The position numbers and the translations under genes were made by a program. Source: Bacillota bacterium (lineage in GTDB: Bacteria > Bacillota_A > Clostridia > Tissierellales > Peptoniphilaceae). Taken from it: a stretch of DNA of 12,895 nt. Below, piece by piece: positions 12,343 through 12,895 of this stretch (position 1 is the stretch's first letter; every line of letters starts with the position of its first letter). The DNA lies in contig JAEZWK010000011.1 in assembly GCA_023443045.1 (NCBI GenBank), positions 1-12,895 of the forward strand. The letters run 5' to 3'. The notes below the pieces were generated by a model. That model was not told the origin of the DNA and did not search any database. It worked only from the letters and a program-made list of their open reading frames with translations.

Positions 12343-12895
12343 ATGCAAGGTATTATGGAATATGATGTAGATATAAATGGAGTTAAATGTACCTACATCC
12401 AAGGTGTCTACGAAAAATCTGATCAAGCAATCGTGTATTACCACGGATATACAAAGTGCTTAAAAGATTCACTTTTTCGTGCTAGACTTATGGCGAGTTT
12501 GGGATACAATGTTTTAGTTTATGAACAGATGGGACATGGCACAAGAAAAGAAGAACTCAAACTAGATTTCAAAAATCCAGATATGAACTTTTTTAAAGTT
12601 GTCGTTTCTTCTATCACAGAAAGTCCGAATGTAATTTCATTTCTAGCTGAAAAAGAAAAAATTCACCCCAACAAAATTATATTTATGGGGCATAGCATGG
12701 GTGCCATGGTTGCTGCTGGAGCTTTTGTAAAAAATCCCTGTGGAAAATTAGTTGCATTTAATGGCTGCTTAAATTACGAAAAATTGTGTGATTATTATGA
12801 ACAAAAATATAATTTAAACCCAGAGGACTTAGCAGAAGTAAAGAGCAAAATCAAATATTATAGTCCATTTGAATTTTTATCTAAATTAGAAAATA
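12343..12895 (+). CDS. Alpha/beta hydrolase, truncated by window end
   Basis: An open frame starting at ATG 12343, after AAGGAG (12332-12337, overlapping the ung stop), and still open at the window edge after 184 codons. It has alpha/beta-hydrolase marks: an oxyanion-side motif YYHGYTK (32-38), the turn YEQMGHGTR (60-68) and the nucleophile elbow GHSMGA (116-121, with Ser118). The catalytic Asp and His would lie beyond the edge. There is no signal peptide, so it should be a cytosolic esterase, lipase or peptidase-like enzyme; the substrate is unknown. Tight spacing makes it co-transcribed with ung. Confidence 0.85.
   Translation, partial: MQGIMEYDVDINGVKCTYIQGVYEKSDQAIVYYHGYTKCLKDSLFRARLMASLGYNVLVYEQMGHGTRKEELKLDFKNPDMNFFKVVVSSITESPNVISFLAEKEKIHPNKIIFMGHSMGAMVAAGAFVKNPCGKLVAFNGCLNYEKLCDYYEQKYNLNPEDLAEVKSKIKYYSPFEFLSKLEN

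Overview
The window is AT-rich DNA (roughly 70% A+T) with ATG starts, AGGAGG-type ribosome sites and AGA/AAA-heavy codon use. The order tmk-darA-holB-ricT, an SLH-domain surface protein and lipoproteins with standard lipoboxes point to a low-GC Gram-positive anaerobe. A member of the Tissierellia/Peptoniphilaceae (Anaerococcus, Peptoniphilus and relatives) is my best guess; this is inference from style and gene content, not a database match.

Region 1 (1-6002, plus strand) is a tightly packed run of nine genes with overlaps or gaps of 22 bases or less. In order they encode: the end of a TVP38/DedA-type membrane protein; a fusion of the two 'rSAM/selenodomain-associated' transferases (CofC-like plus GT2-like); an APH/choline-kinase-type phosphotransferase with an altered catalytic motif; a double-rhodanese lipoprotein; an AhpD-like CxxC protein; a radical SAM/Cys-rich protein of the ArsS family; a C_GCAxxG_C_C protein; a YdjY-like lipoprotein with a CxxCxxxCP motif; and a small four-helix membrane protein of unknown function. 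The first eight form a recognisable locus type named after arsenosugar biosynthesis. No arsenite methyltransferase (ArsM) lies in the window, and two members are predicted to sit outside the membrane, so the real substrate is open. This is the best candidate here for a poorly described system.

Region 2 (5985-6870, plus strand) has a strong promoter with a near-leaderless XRE regulator, then an Frm2/Hbn1-type nitroreductase. A hairpin that can terminate both strands lies between it and the convergent operon.

Region 3 (6863-11620, minus strand) reads leftward from one strong promoter. It encodes a flavin-reductase-like protein, a 33-residue membrane peptide, an SLH-domain surface protein, thymidylate kinase (tmk), the c-di-AMP receptor DarA, the DNA polymerase III delta' subunit (holB) and RicT with a long repetitive charged tail. 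The last four match the Bacillus tmk-yaaQ-yaaR-holB-yaaT order minus yaaR; the first three are additions.

Region 4 (11610-12895, plus strand) starts at a divergent promoter whose -35 boxes lie in an 11-base inverted repeat. It carries uracil-DNA glycosylase (ung) and an alpha/beta hydrolase cut by the window end. No tRNA, rRNA, CRISPR array or insertion sequence was seen.
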